Below, in pieces: positions 61,049 to 64,000 of a stretch of 64,000 bases of DNA. Position 1 is the stretch's first letter. Each line of letters begins with the position of its first letter. This DNA is from Caldilineaceae bacterium (GTDB lineage Bacteria; Chloroflexota; Anaerolineae; Caldilineales; Caldilineaceae), in NCBI GenBank assembly GCA_019637645.1, contig JAHBVH010000002.1, forward strand, positions 62,001 to 126,000, read 5' to 3'. The notes below the pieces were generated by a model, which worked only from the letters and a program-made list of their open reading frames with translations, was not told where the DNA came from and ran no database searches. Both the position numbers and the translations under genes were made by a program.

Positions 61049-62317
61049 TTAGAGGACCCCCAGTAACTTGCCACGCCAATAGGCATCCAACCAGAAGACG
61101 ACCGTACGCGTGTTAAAGAGCAGTGGCGGTGGATTCTCGCGGGCCGCCGGGGGGATTTGTGCGGGATCGCTAGTGAGGTAGCCGCGGCGATCCCCTGTGT
61201 CGGCTGGGGTGATCCGCTCGAGCAACTGCCGCCCGACCGCGCCCGCTTCTGGATCGTAGCCTAGCTCATGGGCCAACATCGCCAAGGCCGCCATTTGGGC
61301 CGTGGACGCGGGGTGGGGCGCGGCTGTCTTCCAATAGCCGTGGTGAACATCGTCAATCGGGCCGGGTTCATAGCGCTCGACTACGCCTGCATCAGTAAAG
61401 TTGCCCATGCCAATACACCACCCATCGGCCTGGATCGTGCTCTTGCCCGCGTGCCAACATTCGCGGATCAGCCGGGGCCAGTCGGCTTCATCAGCCAGAT
61501 CGGTTTCGCGCAGAAAATAATCATACATCTCGGCCCAGTGGTAGAGATCCTTTGTCTCGCCGCGTGGGCCACGGTGCATCGCCAGCGCGCCATCGGCAAC
61601 GCCCTTGCGCAGGATACGGATACATTCATCACGCAGCTGTTGGTCGCCGGTCACTTGGTAGGCAATGTGCATCCCGATGGGGATTTTGAGCGCGCTGCTA
61701 GGCGATGTGATGCGTTTACCAAAGACCGCCCAGCGTTCGCCTAGAAAATCATAGTGATAATCATGGCGGATCCACCAATGGCCGTGGGCTTGCAAGGCTT
61801 CCCCAATCGCAGCTTTTTCCTGGGCATTAGCCAAGTGTTGATAGTAGCGCCAGAGGGCAATCACTGGAGTATAGGCTTGATCGACGCTGGTTTCGGTGTA
61901 GATCTGGTTGACCGCGCAGTCGCCCACCAGCGCACCATAGGGCTTGGGCCAGTAGCCCGGCTCCAGCTTGGCCCCTTCGTAATAGGGGTAAAGAGTGGCG
62001 TGATAGGCGCTTTCGGCATCGGTGCGGGCCTCATCACTGTGGGTTGCCAGCCAATGCCAGACTTGGGCGACGAGATACCGATTGCCCACATAGTTGGCAT
62101 CTTCGTACATGGCGTAGGCTGGCGTGCCAGCCAGGGGGTGCCACTTCTTGCCACTCGCCTGCCGCTCGGCTTTCTCCGCGCGAATATGTTCCAGCATCGC
62201 GGCGGGAATGGGCTGGCGTTCTGGATAGGTAAGCTTGTGGCGAATTAACCCGTATTCGTCGCGTGCATCGTCGATCACCATCCGGTTAAAGACGCTGGCG
62301 CGTTCCTGTAGACTCAT
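61049..62317 (-). CDS. Alpha-barrel (six-hairpin glycosidase-like) protein
   Basis: A 422-residue protein, Trp/His/Tyr-rich and largely helical, with repeats such as WLATHSDEARTDAESAYHATLYPYYEGAKLEPGYWPK, AIGEALQAHGHWWIRHDYHYDFLG, and GVADGALAMHRGPRGETKDLYHWAEMYDYFLRE. These look like (alpha/alpha)6 barrel glycoside hydrolases or lyases. I do not recognise a specific GH family. It ends 4 nt before the propeller gene at 61044, so the two are likely co-translated. Ribosome site AAGGAGATC precedes the ATG. Confidence 0.65.
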   Translation of the reverse strand: MSLQERASVFNRMVIDDARDEYGLIRHKLTYPERQPIPAAMLEHIRAEKAERQASGKKWHPLAGTPAYAMYEDANYVGNRYLVAQVWHWLATHSDEARTDAESAYHATLYPYYEGAKLEPGYWPKPYGALVGDCAVNQIYTETSVDQAYTPVIALWRYYQHLANAQEKAAIGEALQAHGHWWIRHDYHYDFLGERWAVFGKRITSPSSALKIPIGMHIAYQVTGDQQLRDECIRILRKGVADGALAMHRGPRGETKDLYHWAEMYDYFLRETDLADEADWPRLIRECWHAGKSTIQADGWCIGMGNFTDAGVVERYEPGPIDDVHHGYWKTAAPHPASTAQMAALAMLAHELGYDPEAGAVGRQLLERITPADTGDRRGYLTSDPAQIPPAARENPPPLLFNTRTVVFWLDAYWRGKLLGVL

Positions 62318-62546
62318 GTGGTTGATCTCCTTTTTCGGCCACTTGGGCTAGCCAACAGGCTGAAGCCCTGTGGCGGCTAATATAAGCTACGCTGAAGCGT
62401 ACTGTTCGTACGGCGGGCTTCAGCGGGGATTTCTCGAACGCGGAAGCGCCCGCCCGCAGGTAGCCCGCTCGGAAAGATAGGCCGCGGATTCACACTGATT
62501 CGCTTTTATCCGCGTCCTTCCGCGCGAATCCGCGTCCCACTCCCCG
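62318..62546. repeat. Gap filled with GCTGAAGCG and ATCCGCG repeats
   Basis: From 62345 the gap repeats GGCTAGCC, GGCTGAAGCC, CGCTGAAGCG and GGGCTTCAGCG. From about 62470 it carries ATCCGCG/CGCGGATT copies, as at 20370. No gene is visible. These two families share this gap. Confidence 0.6.
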
Positions 62547-63578
62547 TCAAGCTACAATTTTGCCAATCATGAACGCGTTGCTGCAATTGCTGAGTGCCGG
62601 ATCAACGGTTTCGCCGCCAGCGGCATAGATCGTGTCTCCAGCAATGGTGACGCGCAGATCGTTGAGGCCAATGGGCATCCGTTCGGCCAGACGTTGATAT
62701 TGATTCGTGGCGATGTCATAGACAAAGACCTGATCCGAGTAGGCACCGATTAAGCGTTGCCGTGAGGTGCCATGATCGAGGGTGTGAAACGTGTGGGTAA
62801 TCGCTTGGGCGTCCTGGGCAGCAAAGTACAGGGCCCCACCCATCAAAATAATCTGATCACCATAGGGAACGGCGCACCCACCTGCCGCCGCACAAGGGAA
62901 ATCGGCTAGTTGGCTCCAGGTCGCTGCCGAGAAGTCATAGCGCCACGCGCTGGCACAGTGCCGCAACTGCCGCGTATTGGCCGCCGTCCACCCTTCGTAG
63001 CCGCCAAAGACATAGAGGCTATCGCCAAGGCTGGCAAAGGCCGAACCGACTAAGGACGGAAATGGTAGGGGGCCAAGATCTTGCCAGCCTATATCCAGCT
63101 TGTCGAGATCCAACAGCTCGTAGTGTGTCAGGTGGCGCGTGGCAAAGGCCCCACCTTGGCTGCGCTCCCATTCGCCACCGCCCACCGCCAACACTTTCCT
63201 CCCGACCACGCCAATGGTCGGAATGGCGCGCGGATAGTTCAGCGCGGGCAAGGCGCTCCAACTGAAACTCCCCTTCTTGCGTTGTAGCCACCACGCGTCG
63301 TTTAGACTGATCCGTCCTGTTGGCTGGGATTTGCGCCCACCCAACACCAGCAGCCCATCCTCCAGCGTACAACCATGCGTATAGGCGCGGCCAAGGGCAA
63401 GTGATGGCTCGACGGGAAACCAATCGCCGCGGGCCGCATCCCACCACCACGCCTGTTCGGTCTCGCGCCAAGGATAGGTGCAGCCCGCCGCATAGACGGG
63501 CGCACCATCGACCATACCTAGGGCACCACCTTTGATAAAGACCGGCAGGCCGCGTGCCATTTGCCAGGTGATTTTCAT
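62547..63578 (-). CDS. Kelch-repeat beta-propeller protein
   Basis: A 343-residue protein with about six Kelch-type blades: GLLVLGGRKSQPTGRISLNDAWWLQ, RAIPTIGVVGRKVLAVGGGEWE, GSAFASLGDSLYVFGGYEGWT, QIILMGGALYFAAQD and DTIYAAGGETVD. The double-Gly in each blade is the Kelch signature. There is no signal peptide, so it is cytosolic. Relatives include N-acetylneuraminate epimerase (NanM) and galactose-oxidase-like proteins; a role in sugar mutarotation is possible. AAGGAAGC precedes the ATG. Confidence 0.82.
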   Translation of the reverse strand: MKITWQMARGLPVFIKGGALGMVDGAPVYAAGCTYPWRETEQAWWWDAARGDWFPVEPSLALGRAYTHGCTLEDGLLVLGGRKSQPTGRISLNDAWWLQRKKGSFSWSALPALNYPRAIPTIGVVGRKVLAVGGGEWERSQGGAFATRHLTHYELLDLDKLDIGWQDLGPLPFPSLVGSAFASLGDSLYVFGGYEGWTAANTRQLRHCASAWRYDFSAATWSQLADFPCAAAGGCAVPYGDQIILMGGALYFAAQDAQAITHTFHTLDHGTSRQRLIGAYSDQVFVYDIATNQYQRLAERMPIGLNDLRVTIAGDTIYAAGGETVDPALSNCSNAFMIGKIVA

Positions 63579-63734
63579 CGGTTCTCAAGCTTCCTTTCTT
63601 CCGTAGCGTATTCATTCCTTGCCCGTCAGCACAGCTCGACAGCGCCGCACGGCGATCTGTTCCTGTCCAGGCGGGAGGACATGCGGATTGAGAACAATAC
63701 TGTCGCAGGTGTGATGCCGCGCCACGTATAACAT

Positions 63735-64000
63735 CTATGTTGATCCCTGCTGCACAAATTGAAAGGCATAGAGACTGGCTTCTTGGAGGATAAAACGGAT
63801 GCGCACTGGCTTGTTCCAGAGCGCGCTGACGTCGGTCTGCCCTTGCCAAGCAACGGTCTGCCAAATCTGTTCAGGTGCGCCAACCACGGGATCACAGTCG
63901 CTGGCGGCAAAGCCGGGGTAGGGTTGAAAATGGGGATCGAGCAGCTCGACCTGTACAAAGCCATAGCTACAGGCCGCGTTGATCTGGAGCAGATTCCCTG
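63735..64000 (-). CDS. C-terminal part of a third glycosidase-like propeller protein (partial)
   Basis: The reading frame runs off the right edge and ends at the TAG complementary to 63735-63737. The 88 visible residues read GNLLQINAACSYGFVQVELL, then DPHFQPYPGF, IWQTVAWQGQ and RIRFILQEASLYAFQFVQQ. This matches the C-terminal beta region of the 59656-61044 protein (VTLLDPNGQPL, SVVWQEN, RLRFTLQSATLFAFTF). The overlapping long frame at 63626-63964 is out of phase with this homology and is not the gene. It is probably the first gene of the - strand set within the window. Confidence 0.8.
   Translation of the reverse strand, partial: GNLLQINAACSYGFVQVELLDPHFQPYPGFAASDCDPVVGAPEQIWQTVAWQGQTDVSALWNKPVRIRFILQEASLYAFQFVQQGST

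Noticed and set aside
63626..63964. 112-residue open frame on the - strand at the right edge
   Set aside because: Out of phase with the frame at 63735-64000 that aligns with the C-terminal region of the propeller protein at 59656.
1..64000. CRISPR arrays, tRNA/rRNA genes, prophage or transposase genes
   Set aside because: None was recognised on either strand; the repeats seen are short palindromic families without regular spacing.

Overview
The window looks like a chromosomal segment of a free-living, heterotrophic, moderately GC-rich bacterium. It is most likely a member of the Chloroflexota (Anaerolineae/Caldilineae type). This rests on gene content: stacked carbohydrate ABC transporters, several Gfo/Idh/MocA oxidoreductases and phytanoyl-CoA-dioxygenase-like (PhyH) proteins, a PQQ-type sugar dehydrogenase fused to PA14, paired SPFH proteins, and a small basic protein beginning MAYKYTNSKG that I associate with this phylum. 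No rRNA, tRNA, CRISPR array, phage or transposase gene was found, so the assignment is an inference.

Region 1 (1-14738, + strand) is a long catabolic run. It holds the end of a sugar-binding protein, two permeases with a PhyH dioxygenase between them, two amidohydrolase-fold proteins, a second PhyH, a nitrilase-type hydrolase, a class III aminotransferase, a D-2-hydroxyacid dehydrogenase, an RpiB-type isomerase, NagA, NagB, a GNAT acetyltransferase, an isochorismatase-type hydrolase and a Gfo/Idh/MocA oxidoreductase. The NagA/NagB pair suggests an N-acetylated amino sugar. The oxygenases and amidases suggest that this substrate carries modifications.

Region 2 (14740-20510) holds housekeeping and stress genes: the small basic protein, a cold-shock protein, an RlmD-type rRNA methyltransferase, the secreted sugar dehydrogenase-PA14 protein and a PD-(D/E)XK-like protein. 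It also has two long perfect inverted repeats. Region 3 (20510-34083) is a compact natural-product locus on the - strand: an aminoglycoside-phosphotransferase-like kinase, a 3014-residue PKS-NRPS megasynthase, and an MFS exporter, with a PhyH dioxygenase upstream. The megasynthase is KS-KR-ACP-C-A-PCP-C. It ends not in a thioesterase or SDR reductase but in a domain resembling cyanobacterial acyl-ACP reductase (AAR). This is the most unusual thing in the window.

Region 4 (34161-45595, - strand) is a second sugar ABC transporter (binding protein plus two permeases) followed by a methyltransferase, a metallophosphatase, a ROK kinase overlapping an SPFH pair, a cupin protein, a Gfo/Idh/MocA oxidoreductase and a GntR/UTRA regulator with a palindrome just upstream. 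Region 5 (45836-53622) has an aldo/keto reductase, an SDR, a LysM protein, a lipid kinase, a fourth PhyH, an MFS transporter and a low-molecular-weight phosphatase. Region 6 (54129-64000) is a third transporter of the LplB/LplC/LplA (DUF3502) type facing a - strand set of glycan-active proteins: three related beta-propeller glycosidase-like proteins (one cut by the window edge), an alpha-barrel-like protein and a Kelch protein.

Intergenic spaces carry several dispersed palindrome families. In the transport operons, hairpins fall repeatedly just after the binding-protein gene. Coordinates and motifs were read by eye; family assignments come from recognised motifs, not from database searches.
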